64,000 bases of DNA from Nostoc sp. S4 (GCA_029379225.1 JAQYWR010000033.1:1-64000); one strand, 5' to 3'; positions 27,578 through 37,360 are shown, numbered from the stretch's first letter. Program-made: numbers and translations. Notes: generated by a model not told the origin, from the letters alone.

Positions 27578-27850
27578 CTACTTAATCCCGACAAGGATTT
27601 TTACCAGCAGTGATAAATCTTGTGGAAGTTGATAGCGTTTTTGGTCTTGAGTCACCTGACGATTTGCCCGATTATAAATTCCAAAACGCTAGTCTTCACC
27701 AGTCCTAACTGATTTAGTCCATTCGTCAAGTGCAATTAATTTAATGGCAAGTTGAGTAAATCCTCTAACTAAATCTAATTGTTTGGCTTCAATGACTGAC
27801 TAATAAATTTTGAGGCGCTGCAATGTAATAATCAATAGTTGCTTTAAGAT
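27578..27850 (-). pseudogene. Remnant of a cyanobacterial hypothetical protein gene
   Basis: Read on the minus strand, the sequence gives IAAPQNLLV, then in another frame EAKQLDLVRGFTQLAIKLIA, LDEWTKS, GEDxRFGIYNRANRQVTQD and YQLPQDLSLLVKILVGIK. This pattern, with its LDxW..S, G..WRFG and LxxLVxILVGI elements, looks like the C-terminal part of a family of about 190 residues in cyanobacteria whose function is unknown to me. The x is a TAG stop where Trp is expected. There is at least one frameshift and the N-terminus is gone. Confidence 0.6.
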
Positions 27851-27869
27851 ATAGGACTTCTCTTTGATT

Positions 27870-27982
27870 TTTGAACAAGATTAAGTATACATTTATAACC
27901 CTTATTTTCTGTTCCCTGTTCCCTATTTCCTGTTCCCTACCCACGCAGAGAATTTCAGAAATCAAATCTGATTACTATATGT
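27870..27982. repeat. MITE-like dispersed repeat, copy 3 of 3
   Basis: This is closely similar to 3475-3585, sharing TTTGATTTTTGAACAAGATT, the TTCCCTGTTCCCTA motifs, ACGCAGA, and the AATCAAATC.GATTACTATATG right end. Its ends are imperfect inverted repeats. It lies beside the pseudogene remnant and ends about 100 bp before the next kinase gene. Confidence 0.75.
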
Positions 27983-28079
27983 TTTGCTTTGTATTCTAAA
28001 ATCATTCCTAAATCTAAAGTACTTTTAAGCTACTTTTAGGCTTATGATTTGATAACAATTGGACTTGTAGCCAAATCGA

Positions 28080-30575
28080 ATGTTACGAATTCTCTTGATT
28101 GATGACAATCCGAACGATCGCCTCCTCGCAATTCGGCAATTGCAACGCGAGTTTTCTGACCTGCAAGTAGAACAAGTTGCCACAGCAGAAGACTTCGCTC
28201 AGGCATTGGAGAGGGGGCAATTTAACTTGGTTGTCAGCGATTATCAATTGCGCTGGAGTAATGGTTTAGAAGTGCTACACGCAATTAAAGCTAGGTATCC
28301 TAATTGCCCAGTAATTATGTTCACCAATAGCGGCACTCAAGAGATTGCTGTAGAGGCAATGAAGTCTGGATTGGATGACTATGTAATCAAATCTCCGCAG
28401 CACCAAGTACGTTTGATAGTAGCAGTGCGCTCGGCACTAGAAAGAGCTAAAACTCGCCAAAAAGCTGCAAATTTAGAAATTCGGTTTGAAACTCTACTCA
28501 ACCACTTAAACGTTGGTATTTATCGAGCAACTTTCGATGGTTCTTTATTGGAATGCAACCCAGCATTCCTGCGTCTGATTGGATTAGGAACCTTAACCCA
28601 AGAGCAAGCAAGTCGGTTCATTGAGTTTTGTTTTCAGCCAGAAGATTATACTCAGTTAATTAATCAACTGCGAGAAAATGGTGAAGTGCGCGATTGCGAA
28701 ATCCAATTGCGACGAGCTGATGGTAGTTTGATTTGGGTGCGTGTAAGTAAAACCTTCACCCAAATCGATGGCAAAGATATCATTGATGGCTTAGTAGAGG
28801 ATATTAGCGATCGCAAACGAGTAGAGTTAGAACGAGAGCAACTGCTCGTCAGCGAACAAGCTGCCCGCATGGAAGCTGAGGTTGAAAAGCAAAATTACAG
28901 TTTGCTCTCTGAAGCCAGTCAATTGCTAGTATCTTCTCTCGATTACCACGCGACTCTGAGAAAATTAGCAAATTTAGTGGTTCCAATTTTAGCTGATTGC
29001 TGTTTGATTGATATTGTTGAGACTAATTTGGCAGTATTTGAGGAGCCGATTGTCGCAGCAACTACTCCTGAAAAAGAAGCACTCTTCCTCCTACTGAGAC
29101 GGTTTTATTCCACCTCAGCACAAGCTGATTTTGGTGTGAGAAAGGTTTTGCAAACTGGCGAACCAGAATTAGTTACTGATGCAGCCACCAATTCTTTTTT
29201 ACTAGCGATGCAGGACACAGACACCCAACGGTTGATGCGCCAAATCGACATCCAATCCTATATAATTGTGCCGCTAGTGGCTGGCGATGCCTACAGTGGA
29301 CGCCTACGCAAGCTAGGAACGATTACTTTGATTACCACCCAAGGAAACCGTCGCTACAGTCAAACTAATTTAAATATGGCTCAAGCCCTGGCTCTGCGCG
29401 CAGCTACAGCAATTGATAATGCTCGGCTTTACCAACAAGCAATAGATGCAAATCGGATTAAAGATGAGTTTCTCGCTGTTCTCTCTCACGAAATTAGAAC
29501 TCCCTTAAATCCGATTTTGGGTTGGGCAAAACTGCTGCGTAGCAACAAGCTAGACCAAAAAAAGACTGCTTTTGCTCTGGAAACCATTGAACGTAATGCT
29601 AAATTACAAACTAAACTCATTGAAGACCTACTGGATATTTCCCGCATCTTGCGAGGTAAACTCAGTCTCAATGTTTGCCCAGTTGATTTAGCAACCATTA
29701 TTCGAGCCGCAATCGAAACAGTACGGCTATCAGCGGAAGCGAAATTGATTCAAATTCACTCCACTCTCGATTCTGATGTTGGTCAAGTATTTGGAGATCC
29801 AGGACGCTTGCAACAAATTGTCTGGAATCTTCTCTCCAACGCGATTAAATTTACTCCTGAAAGCGGACAAGTTGAGATTTATTTAGAGCAAATCGATTCT
29901 CAAGTTCAAATCAGAGTCAAAGATACAGGCAAAGGAATCAGCCCAGATTTTCTGCCCTATGTATTTGACACCTTCCGTCAAGCTGATAGTGCAACCACTA
30001 GAAAATTTGGCGGCTTAGGTTTGGGATTAGCAATTGTGCGTTATTTAGTGGAAATGCATGGCGGAACAGTCTTTGCTCAAAGTTTAGGAGAAGGTCAAGG
30101 AGCAACCTTTGTTATCAAGTTGCCGATGATACTTACCGATTCATTTGATAGTAGTAAAGAAAGCGATGCCACTGCTATTAATACTCCAACTCTTGATGGT
30201 CTGAAAATCTTAGCTGTAGATGACGATCCCGATTCCCTAGAGTTAGTTAGCTTCGTACTCCAACAGTGTGGAGCCACTGTCATCGCTGTGTCATCAGCAA
30301 CAGAGGTGCTAAAAATTTTACCACAGTCGAAAGCAGATTTACTCGTCAGCGATGTGGGAATGCCAGAAATGGATGGTTATATGTTACTAAGACAAATTAG
30401 GTCAATGAGTCCAGAACAAGGAGGGCAAATTTTGGCAATTGCTCTAACAGCGTATGCTGGAGAAGGCAACGAACAGCAGGCGATCGAAGCGGGTTTTCAA
30501 GCCCATATTAGCAAGCCAATAGATCCGCGCCACCTAATTCAAACTATTGCTAAGTTATTACAACAAGTAGGGTAA
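28080..30575 (+). CDS. Hybrid histidine kinase: REC-PAS-GAF-HisKA-HATPase-REC
   Basis: An 831-residue cytosolic signalling protein with no membrane segment. An N-terminal receiver (LIDDNPNDR, acceptor Asp near 53 in VVSDYQLRW, Lys in YVIKSP) is followed by a PAS domain (about 135-250, ending DGLVEDISDR) and a GAF domain (about 275-450). The kinase has phospho-acceptor His470 in LSHEIRTPL, N-box LLSNAIKFTPE and G-boxes DTGKGIS and GLGLGLAI. A C-terminal receiver follows (VDDDPDSLEL, Asp near 758 in VSDVGMPEMDG). Receivers at both ends mean it can both take and pass on phosphate. It heads a group of four same-strand signalling genes. The signal is unknown. Confidence 0.92.
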   Translation: MLRILLIDDNPNDRLLAIRQLQREFSDLQVEQVATAEDFAQALERGQFNLVVSDYQLRWSNGLEVLHAIKARYPNCPVIMFTNSGTQEIAVEAMKSGLDDYVIKSPQHQVRLIVAVRSALERAKTRQKAANLEIRFETLLNHLNVGIYRATFDGSLLECNPAFLRLIGLGTLTQEQASRFIEFCFQPEDYTQLINQLRENGEVRDCEIQLRRADGSLIWVRVSKTFTQIDGKDIIDGLVEDISDRKRVELEREQLLVSEQAARMEAEVEKQNYSLLSEASQLLVSSLDYHATLRKLANLVVPILADCCLIDIVETNLAVFEEPIVAATTPEKEALFLLLRRFYSTSAQADFGVRKVLQTGEPELVTDAATNSFLLAMQDTDTQRLMRQIDIQSYIIVPLVAGDAYSGRLRKLGTITLITTQGNRRYSQTNLNMAQALALRAATAIDNARLYQQAIDANRIKDEFLAVLSHEIRTPLNPILGWAKLLRSNKLDQKKTAFALETIERNAKLQTKLIEDLLDISRILRGKLSLNVCPVDLATIIRAAIETVRLSAEAKLIQIHSTLDSDVGQVFGDPGRLQQIVWNLLSNAIKFTPESGQVEIYLEQIDSQVQIRVKDTGKGISPDFLPYVFDTFRQADSATTRKFGGLGLGLAIVRYLVEMHGGTVFAQSLGEGQGATFVIKLPMILTDSFDSSKESDATAINTPTLDGLKILAVDDDPDSLELVSFVLQQCGATVIAVSSATEVLKILPQSKADLLVSDVGMPEMDGYMLLRQIRSMSPEQGGQILAIALTAYAGEGNEQQAIEAGFQAHISKPIDPRHLIQTIAKLLQQVG

Positions 30576-30907
30576 TTCCCATTCACGAAATTATTATTAA
30601 AAATATATTAAGTAAGTCGGCACAATAAAACTAAACTGTGTCAAGAAAAGTAAATAAAGCTCAAACCCTTTTTTACCCTGCCCTCTGACTTGAAAAAGGG
30701 TGTTGGGTGTAGGGGATATTCCTTTTTCATATATGGCGGTGAAATTTGTTTCATCGGGACTGCCTTATCGCAAGGATAATTATTTACGCTGACCTACTTA
30801 GTAGGGGCTTACTGCTGTAATCCCCTACAGCCAATTAATTGATTATAAAGATTTTTAGCAATGGTATTAAATGTTGCAAGTATTTAATTAAGACCAGGAG
30901 GTGGCTA
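30576..30907. other. Spacer between signalling genes
   Basis: It holds no gene; an imperfect GTAGGGG-type palindrome near 30710-30830 is present. The end carries the strong ribosome site of the next gene. Confidence 0.45.
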
Positions 30908-32107
30908 ATGCAAAGTAGAAATCACTCCTGGCAAAAAAGCTATGGTATTGCTGTACTCGCCAGTAGTTTAGCACTATTATTGTCTCTACTTATATTGCCA
31001 CTGTTAAAAAATATTACTTTTTCAATATTTTTTGCCGCTGTAGTGGTGAGTTCGTGGTATGGGACTCGCGGCTCAGCTTTATTGGCAACCTTTTTGTGTA
31101 GCTTGGCTATTGCTTACTTCTTCTTACAACCAACTTATTCACTGACTGTTTTCACGCTCGATGGCTTTATCCGCTTGGGGTTATTTGTAATTGTATCGGT
31201 GCTAAGTAACGAGTTGAATGCTGCTTGGAGACGCACAGAGTTAAAGCTGCGAGAAAGTGAAACTCGCCATCGTCAAATGGCACAAGCAGTGCAGAACTAC
31301 GCTAATGAATTAGAGCAACGAGTCGCCCACCGGACAGGCGCCCTAGTCGAAGCCAACAAAGAACTGGAAACCTTTGCCTATTCAGTCTCCCATGACTTAC
31401 GCGCTCCTTTGCGGTCAATGCAAGGTTTGGCTCAAGCACTACAGGAAGATTATAGCGATCGATTAGACAGTAATGGACAGTACTATATCCAAAGGATTGT
31501 CGCCTCTGCCGAACGGATGGATGGACTAATTCAAGACCTGCTTGAGTACTCGCGCTTGAGTCGGGTAGAAATTAAGCTGCGTCTACTCAACCTCACAGAG
31601 ATTGTTACAGAAGCTATAAATCAAGTAGAAGTAGAATTGCGATCGCAACAAGCTCAGGTAAATGTAGAGCAACCACTTCCAGAAGTTACAGGTAATTGGA
31701 CAATTTTAATTCAAGTACTTGTGAACCTGCTAAGTAATGCAATTAAATTTGTCCCTGTTAATAGACAACCCCAAATTCGGATATGGGCAGAAATTGTCGG
31801 GGATGGGGGGATCAAGAGATGGGGAGATGGGGGAGATAAGGAAGAAAATACTTCTTCATCTTCCTCATCCCCCATTCGCCTCTGGGTAGAAGATAACGGC
31901 ATTGGCATTGCACCAGAACATCAACAGCGAATTTTCAAGGTGTTTGAAAGATTACATGACCAACAGACTTATTCTGGTTCTGGCATTGGTTTAGCCATTG
32001 TCCGCAAAGGTGTTGAACGTATGGGGGGACAAGTCGGTGTAGAGTCAATAGTAGGTCAAGGCAGCCGCTTTTGGATTGAACTACAGAAACTTCCAATGGA
32101 AACATGA
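30908..32107 (+). CDS. Membrane histidine kinase with DUF4118-type sensor
   Basis: A 399-residue kinase. The start ATG at 30908 is chosen because AGGAGGT lies 5-11 bp upstream; an upstream frame extension has no site. Three or four close membrane segments at residues 12-100 form a DUF4118-like module, as in KdpD. A coiled coil (ETRHRQMAQAVQNYANELEQ) leads to HisKA (His161 in VSHDLRAPL) and the HATPase domain (LLSNAIKFVP, DNGIGIAPEH, GSGIGLAIV). A stretch of about 25 residues near 298-322, rich in Gly then Ser (GDGGIKRWGDGG, NTSSSSSS), is an in-frame simple-repeat insertion. The stop overlaps the next start (ATGA), so the response regulator is its likely partner. Confidence 0.92.
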   Translation: MQSRNHSWQKSYGIAVLASSLALLLSLLILPLLKNITFSIFFAAVVVSSWYGTRGSALLATFLCSLAIAYFFLQPTYSLTVFTLDGFIRLGLFVIVSVLSNELNAAWRRTELKLRESETRHRQMAQAVQNYANELEQRVAHRTGALVEANKELETFAYSVSHDLRAPLRSMQGLAQALQEDYSDRLDSNGQYYIQRIVASAERMDGLIQDLLEYSRLSRVEIKLRLLNLTEIVTEAINQVEVELRSQQAQVNVEQPLPEVTGNWTILIQVLVNLLSNAIKFVPVNRQPQIRIWAEIVGDGGIKRWGDGGDKEENTSSSSSSPIRLWVEDNGIGIAPEHQQRIFKVFERLHDQQTYSGSGIGLAIVRKGVERMGGQVGVESIVGQGSRFWIELQKLPMET

Positions 32108-32556
32108 ACGCAAACCAGCAAACCATTTTACTGGCAGAAGACGACTCAGATCAAGTTTTATTAATTTGTCGTGCTTTACATAAAGCTAATTTGATGCAAC
32201 ACCTGCAAGTTGTGAGTAACGGAGAAGCCGCTATTTCTTACCTCTGTGGTGAAGGAGAATATGCTGACCGAGAACGCTACCCTCTACCAATACTGGTTTT
32301 GTTAGACCTGAAAATGCCCCGTAAATCTGGATTTGAGGTTTTGGAGTGGCTCAAACAACAACCTAAACTCAAACGCCTACCAGTCATTGTGCTAACAACT
32401 TCTAAAGAAAGAACCGATGTTCATAAAGCTTATGACTTGGGTGTCAATTCCTACTTAGTAAAACCTGTGGCATTCAGTGACTTGACTGCAATGATAAAGT
32501 TACTTGATGCTTACTGGCTAAATTTAAATCAACAGCCATTGGTTTACATTGACTAA
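32104..32556 (+). CDS. Single-domain response regulator (Rcp1/CheY-like)
   Basis: A 150-residue receiver with no output domain. LLAEDDSDQVLL supplies the acidic pocket, Asp68 in LLDLKMPRKSG the phosphate site, LTTSKE the switch Thr and YLVKP the conserved Lys. The extra loop after the third helix (CGEGEYADRERYPLP) is typical of Rcp1-type regulators that pair with phytochrome-class or PAS/GAF kinases. Translation is coupled to the preceding kinase through the ATGA overlap. It probably passes phosphate onward in a relay, with hybrid proteins nearby as candidates. Confidence 0.93.
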   Translation: MNANQQTILLAEDDSDQVLLICRALHKANLMQHLQVVSNGEAAISYLCGEGEYADRERYPLPILVLLDLKMPRKSGFEVLEWLKQQPKLKRLPVIVLTTSKERTDVHKAYDLGVNSYLVKPVAFSDLTAMIKLLDAYWLNLNQQPLVYID

Positions 32557-32768
32557 TGGTTTAGCCTAGAAAAAGTATCACTAAGTAATTAATAATTTAT
32601 AAATTAAATTCAAGTGTCAGTAGGCTATGTTCAAGATGGGGTAACGCTCAAAAACATTTTCAATTATGCGTTACATTCCTAACACATACTACGAAAGTTG
32701 TATTTATTAAATTGACTTTCCTTAGTATTCTGCACTTAGAGCTTCTCAAGCAGCAATTTTGGTTTCCC

Positions 32769-34754
32769 ATGCACATTCTGATTATTGACGACAATCCAAA
32801 TGACCGCTTTATGATTATCCGCGAGATGCGGCGGGAATTTCCCGATATAGAAATAGAGGAAGTGGGTGAACCAGATAAGTTTGAGCAAGCACTACTAGCA
32901 GGTCGCTTTGATTTGACAATCACCGATTACCAACTGCGTTGGAACAATGGTTTAGAAATATTACATCTCCTCAAGAACCGCTACCCTTATCGCCCGGTGA
33001 TTATGTTTACCAACACAGGCACTCAGGAGATTGCCGTTGAGGCGATGAAAAAAGGACTCGATGATTACATCCTCAAGTCACCCAAGCACCTGGTTCGCTT
33101 GTCAGCAACGGTGAGGTCTGTCTTAGAACGCAATGAAACTCAGCGTAGAGCTCGGTTTTTAGAGAATCGCCTGCATTCTCTACTCAACCAATTAGATATC
33201 GGCGTGTTTCGGGCAACTCCTGACGGAGGTTTCCTAGAAGTTAACACTGCATTTCTCAGACTTTTAAGACTTGATTCTTTAGAAGAAATTCAGTCAAACA
33301 GGAGCTTTAATGAGATTTATTCCAAAGCAGAAGATATTAGACTACAGCAAAGACGAGAACGGGAATTATGGTTACGTAGAGCAGATGGCAGCTATATATG
33401 GATATTAGTGAATGAAACGCTTAATACTACTAATGGAGAGTTGGTCATTGATGGGCTAGTGGAAGACATCACCGGGCGCAAACGCTCAGAAGAAGCGCTA
33501 AAACGCTATGCAACAAGATTACAGACTCTTCAAGAGTTAGATCGGTCGATTTTGGGGGCAATTTCTCCCAGAGGAATTGCTGAAGTTGCTCTGGCTGCGA
33601 CTTATCCCTTACTTCCATGCCAATTAATCGATGTGACCTTATTTGATTGGGAACAGCAACGAGCCACTGTCTTAGCTGTTGAGTCTAATGATGGCATTGG
33701 CTTTTCTGTCGGCGAAACTTTCTCATTACATGATTTTGGCAACATTGAAGACTTGCAACAAAACCAGGCGATCGTGATTGAAAACCTGGCTGAACATCCC
33801 AGAACCTATCGCATTCAACAACGGCTGTTCGACCAAGGCATTCGCTTAATAATGAATGTACCTGTGATTGCTCAACAACAGCTAATTGGCTCTTTAAATG
33901 TGGGAGTAATTCAACCGTGGTCATTAACTGACGAAGATGTGGAAATTGCTCGCGAGGTGGCAAATCAGTTAGCGATCGCCATTCAGCAATCCCGCTTGCG
34001 CGAACAATTGCAGCGCTACACAGAACAACTCGAACAACTAGTTCACAACCGTACACAACAGCTTGAAGAAGCTAACAGTGCCTTAGAAGCCTTTGCCTAC
34101 ACCATCTCCCACGACTTACAAGAACCTCTGCGTGCTATCCGGGGATTTGCCACTATTCTTTTAGAAGACTACGATATCGTATTGAATTCAGCCGGTCAAG
34201 ATTTACTCCATCGCATCGCCAGTAACGTCGAGCGGATGGACAACCTGCTGCTGGACTTATTAGAATACAGCCGCTTGAGTCGCATCGACTTGCCGCTGCA
34301 ACCAATCAACCTCAACTCACTAGTCAAGCAAGTGCTGACGCAATTAGAAGTATCCCTGCAACAAAAGCAAGCCCAAGTGACAATTGCTGAACCTCTGCTG
34401 GAAGTTGTGGGAAACTACCGTACCGTGGAGCAAATCATCACAAATTTAGTAACCAACGCCATCAAGTTTGTACCTTCTGGAATTCAACCCCAAGTCAGAA
34501 TATGGACAGAACGCCGCGAACACTGGGTACGTTTGTGGATAGAAGACAATGGCATAGGCATCTTACCGCAGCACTGGGAGCGGATTTTTGGTGTTTTCGA
34601 GCGTCTACACAGCATAGAAGCCTATCCTGGTACAGGAATCGGACTAGCGATCGTCCGTAAAGGCATTGAACGCATGGGCGGACAGGTAGGTATGGAGTCA
34701 GAAGTCTCCCAAGGTAGTCGTTTTTGGATAGAACTACCGGAATTTGTGAAGTGA
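32769..34754 (+). CDS. Histidine kinase: REC-PAS-GAF-HisKA-HATPase
   Basis: A 661-residue kinase whose N-terminal receiver (LIIDDNPNDRFMIIREMRRE, Asp in TITDYQLRWNNG) is a close paralogue of that in the 28080 gene, so the two arose by duplication. The ATG at 32769 directly starts the receiver. A PAS domain follows (about 130-250, ending VEDITGRKRSEEAL), then GAF (about 270-410), a coiled coil, His448 in ISHDLQEPL, N-box LVTNAIKFVP and G-boxes DNGIGILPQH and GTGIGLAIV. There is no C-terminal receiver. The HisKA/HATPase half is closely related to that of the 30908 kinase, with shared LLDLLEYSRLSR-type text. Confidence 0.92.
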   Translation: MHILIIDDNPNDRFMIIREMRREFPDIEIEEVGEPDKFEQALLAGRFDLTITDYQLRWNNGLEILHLLKNRYPYRPVIMFTNTGTQEIAVEAMKKGLDDYILKSPKHLVRLSATVRSVLERNETQRRARFLENRLHSLLNQLDIGVFRATPDGGFLEVNTAFLRLLRLDSLEEIQSNRSFNEIYSKAEDIRLQQRRERELWLRRADGSYIWILVNETLNTTNGELVIDGLVEDITGRKRSEEALKRYATRLQTLQELDRSILGAISPRGIAEVALAATYPLLPCQLIDVTLFDWEQQRATVLAVESNDGIGFSVGETFSLHDFGNIEDLQQNQAIVIENLAEHPRTYRIQQRLFDQGIRLIMNVPVIAQQQLIGSLNVGVIQPWSLTDEDVEIAREVANQLAIAIQQSRLREQLQRYTEQLEQLVHNRTQQLEEANSALEAFAYTISHDLQEPLRAIRGFATILLEDYDIVLNSAGQDLLHRIASNVERMDNLLLDLLEYSRLSRIDLPLQPINLNSLVKQVLTQLEVSLQQKQAQVTIAEPLLEVVGNYRTVEQIITNLVTNAIKFVPSGIQPQVRIWTERREHWVRLWIEDNGIGILPQHWERIFGVFERLHSIEAYPGTGIGLAIVRKGIERMGGQVGMESEVSQGSRFWIELPEFVK

Positions 34755-35061
34755 AGGGTATTGGGGATTGGGGACTGGGGATTAGGTACTGGGTAGTGAG
34801 GATTGAGGGATGTGATATCATGCCCGTTTAAAGACTTATCATCTAGGCTGACGCGGGGACACGGGGACACAGAGACATTTTAATTATGTGTATCTACTTA
34901 TTAGAGGTAGAAAGCCGAACTGGATTCACGAGTATCAAAGACTCATTTTTGCATTCCGCAAAATATATCTTCCCTACCCCCCAGCCCCTCTGCTCTCTAT
35001 AACCTCACCCTTAGAGCCTCTTCTACACCAGTCTCCAATCCCCAATCCCTAGTCCCCAATC
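34755..35061. other. Spacer with low-complexity repeats
   Basis: GGGATTGGGGACTGGGGATT-type runs at about 34760-34800 and complementary runs at 35028-35062 form long inverted arms typical of Nostoc spacers. There is no gene. Confidence 0.6.
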
Positions 35062-35979
35062 CTACTTAGTTAAACGCGTCATTTCAAACAATTGTTGAGC
35101 ATTACTCCCTAAAAAAGCATCAAAAAGTACCTGCTTTCCAGGTTCCACTTCTACAGGATAACGTTGGGCAATTTCATAATAAGCGTAAGTCCAAGGAATC
35201 TGAATTTCTGCGCCATTGTTATCATCTAATACTGTTACCATTTCTGTTACTGCTTGAGTTGCCGTTTGCCGCAAACCACAGGCAACATTTCCCTCTATTT
35301 CTGCTTTCATTGGTACACCTAAGTTAGCCAAACCATTAGCGGTAGTTTCTATATCTGGATATTTTGCCGTGTTCTGGGCGTTAACGTAACCTGTGAAATG
35401 GTTGACAGCATATCCGTGCAGCAATACCCAAGCCCCATACTGAGTAACCTGATTCACTTGTTCGACAACAGAACGCTGGGGAGGTAGCCAAGGACGCATA
35501 AATATTTGTTGGAGTTGTTTAGCAATGGTTTCAATATCCTCTTCTTTTTCTAGAAAAGAATTAACAGGTGAGGTAAGTTGATATTGAGTGGAAGATACTG
35601 TTTGAGAGATAATTTGAGCAATATTGCTAGGTAATTCATCAACAATCAACTCGCTAATGAACAGCTTAGGTAAGTTAAATTCCTCTTGCTGCGGATGATG
35701 ATAATGACGGGCATAAAGATGAGTTTGAGCAAAAGTATACTCTCCAGCGGCCACGTAACCTAAAGCTTCTGCAATTTGTCCCAGGTAGTTAATACCCAGG
35801 TTAACTTGACCGTGTGGACTATCTACAAATAGACGCAAAGACCGAAAAGCAATGTGGTCATTAGTAACATTCCCACCCGCAGCAGTTATCATCTGCTGGT
35901 AGCTACGAGCATGATTTACTCTGGCGCTGTATTCTTGCCAAAGTAATTTCCATAAATGAAAGGCTATTTCGGGTTTCAT
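35062..35979 (-). CDS. DUF1338 protein (2-oxoadipate dioxygenase/decarboxylase-like)
   Basis: A 305-residue protein with the DUF1338 features NDHIAFRSLR near residues 45-54 (His and Arg of the active site), VNHFTGYVN (metal His) and YAYYEIAQRYP near the end (metal Glu). Characterised relatives such as HglS convert 2-oxoadipate to D-2-hydroxyglutarate in lysine breakdown. It is shorter than the E. coli-type YdcJ proteins. The ATG at 35979 is preferred to an upstream GTG because it begins the conserved part. The aminotransferase and aldehyde dehydrogenase upstream on the same strand support an amino-acid degradation role. Activity is inferred, not proven. Confidence 0.8.
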   Translation of the reverse strand: MKPEIAFHLWKLLWQEYSARVNHARSYQQMITAAGGNVTNDHIAFRSLRLFVDSPHGQVNLGINYLGQIAEALGYVAAGEYTFAQTHLYARHYHHPQQEEFNLPKLFISELIVDELPSNIAQIISQTVSSTQYQLTSPVNSFLEKEEDIETIAKQLQQIFMRPWLPPQRSVVEQVNQVTQYGAWVLLHGYAVNHFTGYVNAQNTAKYPDIETTANGLANLGVPMKAEIEGNVACGLRQTATQAVTEMVTVLDDNNGAEIQIPWTYAYYEIAQRYPVEVEPGKQVLFDAFLGSNAQQLFEMTRLTK

Positions 35980-36046
35980 AATGTTGATGTGGATGAATGA
36001 TTTTTTCACGCAGAGTCGCAGAGGCGCGGAGAGTTTTTGCGTGAGG

Positions 36047-37360
36047 TTAGAGGATATTTGAGAGAATTTGGAGGGCGGTTTGGATTTGGTCGCTGTCGAT
36101 AATTAGAGGTGGGCAAAAACGAATTGCGGCTTTGCCACAACCTAGTAATAATAAACCTTGTAAGAAGGATTCTTGGATAATGCGATCGCGCAATTTATAA
36201 TCCAAATTACCTGCTTCATCTAATAAGTCCACCGCAACCATTAAACCTTTACCTCGTGGCGGCGATACTTTAGGAAATTTTTGATGCAGCTGGGTAAGTC
36301 CAGTTTGTAATAATTCTCCCATTTGGGTAGCGTTGGTCATTAAACCACTTTCTAGCAGTTCCAGGGTGGCAATACCGGCAGCACAAGCTACAGGATTACC
36401 GCCGAATGTGGTAGCGTGTGAACCAGGAGGCCAAGTCATTAACTCTGGTCTAGCAAGTATCGCTCCTAAAGGCAGACCACTGGCGATGCCTTTGGCGGTA
36501 GTAATAATATCAGGCATCACTCCCCAATGCTCGATCGCAAATAGCCTACCTGTTCGCCCCATCCCTGCTTGTACTTCATCCACTACCATTAAAATACCGT
36601 GGCGATCGCATATCTCGCGAATCCGTTTTAAAAAACCATCCTCTGGGACGATATACCCGCCTTCCCCTTGAATCGGTTCGACTACAATTGCTGCTACTTC
36701 TTGCGGTGGTAAAGTTGTGGTAAATAGCTGTTTTTCTAAGTAATCTAAGCTGGCGTGAGTGCCATAAGGAATATGAGTTATCCCGGGAACTAAAGGGCCA
36801 AAACTGGCTCGCTGCACTGCTTTGGAACCAGTCAGAGACATTGCGCCGTATGTGCGTCCGTGAAACGCGCCTAAGAATGCAACAATTAGCGCTCGCTTGG
36901 TATAATATCGAGCTAGTTTAATCGCTCCTTCGTTGGACTCTGCTCCAGAATTGGTAAAAAATACTTTGGCAGGAAAACCAGTGTTATTCTCTGGTTGAGG
37001 AAGGGGGGCGCGAATTGCCAATTTTTCTGCTAATTCGACCATCGGCTCATAATAAAAATCAGTCCCCGACATGTGCAGCAAACGCGCCGACTGTTCTTGA
37101 ATTGCCTTGACAACTTCCGGATGGGCGTGTCCAGTGGCGGTAACGGCAATACCTGCGGTCATATCCAGAAACACATTGCCATCAACATCTTCCACCATAC
37201 AGCCTTCACCCCGAGCCACAACTAATGGGTAATCGCGGGTATAAGATGGAGAATTGACGGCGCGATCGCGTTGTATAATTGCTTGAGCGCGAGTCCCAGG
37301 TAACGAAGTTATTAGACGTGGTGTCCGAGGTAAATTTAAGTTAACAGGAATACTTAACAT
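36047..37360 (-). CDS. Class III PLP aminotransferase (acetylornithine/GABA/lysine type)
   Basis: A 437-residue fold-type I, class III aminotransferase. GAESNEGAIKLARYYT holds the phosphate-binding region, VVDEVQAGMGRTG the Asp that contacts the pyridine nitrogen, and TTAKGIASGLPLGAI the Schiff-base Lys near 289. SHATTFGGNPVACAA is another family block. Class III enzymes act on omega-amino groups of GABA, ornithine or lysine, and the exact substrate cannot be read here. The DUF1338 gene lies 67 bp downstream and an aldehyde dehydrogenase upstream, which suits oxidation of an omega-semialdehyde. The cyanobacterial argD proper is normally elsewhere. Confidence 0.88.
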   Translation of the reverse strand: MLSIPVNLNLPRTPRLITSLPGTRAQAIIQRDRAVNSPSYTRDYPLVVARGEGCMVEDVDGNVFLDMTAGIAVTATGHAHPEVVKAIQEQSARLLHMSGTDFYYEPMVELAEKLAIRAPLPQPENNTGFPAKVFFTNSGAESNEGAIKLARYYTKRALIVAFLGAFHGRTYGAMSLTGSKAVQRASFGPLVPGITHIPYGTHASLDYLEKQLFTTTLPPQEVAAIVVEPIQGEGGYIVPEDGFLKRIREICDRHGILMVVDEVQAGMGRTGRLFAIEHWGVMPDIITTAKGIASGLPLGAILARPELMTWPPGSHATTFGGNPVACAAGIATLELLESGLMTNATQMGELLQTGLTQLHQKFPKVSPPRGKGLMVAVDLLDEAGNLDYKLRDRIIQESFLQGLLLLGCGKAAIRFCPPLIIDSDQIQTALQILSNIL

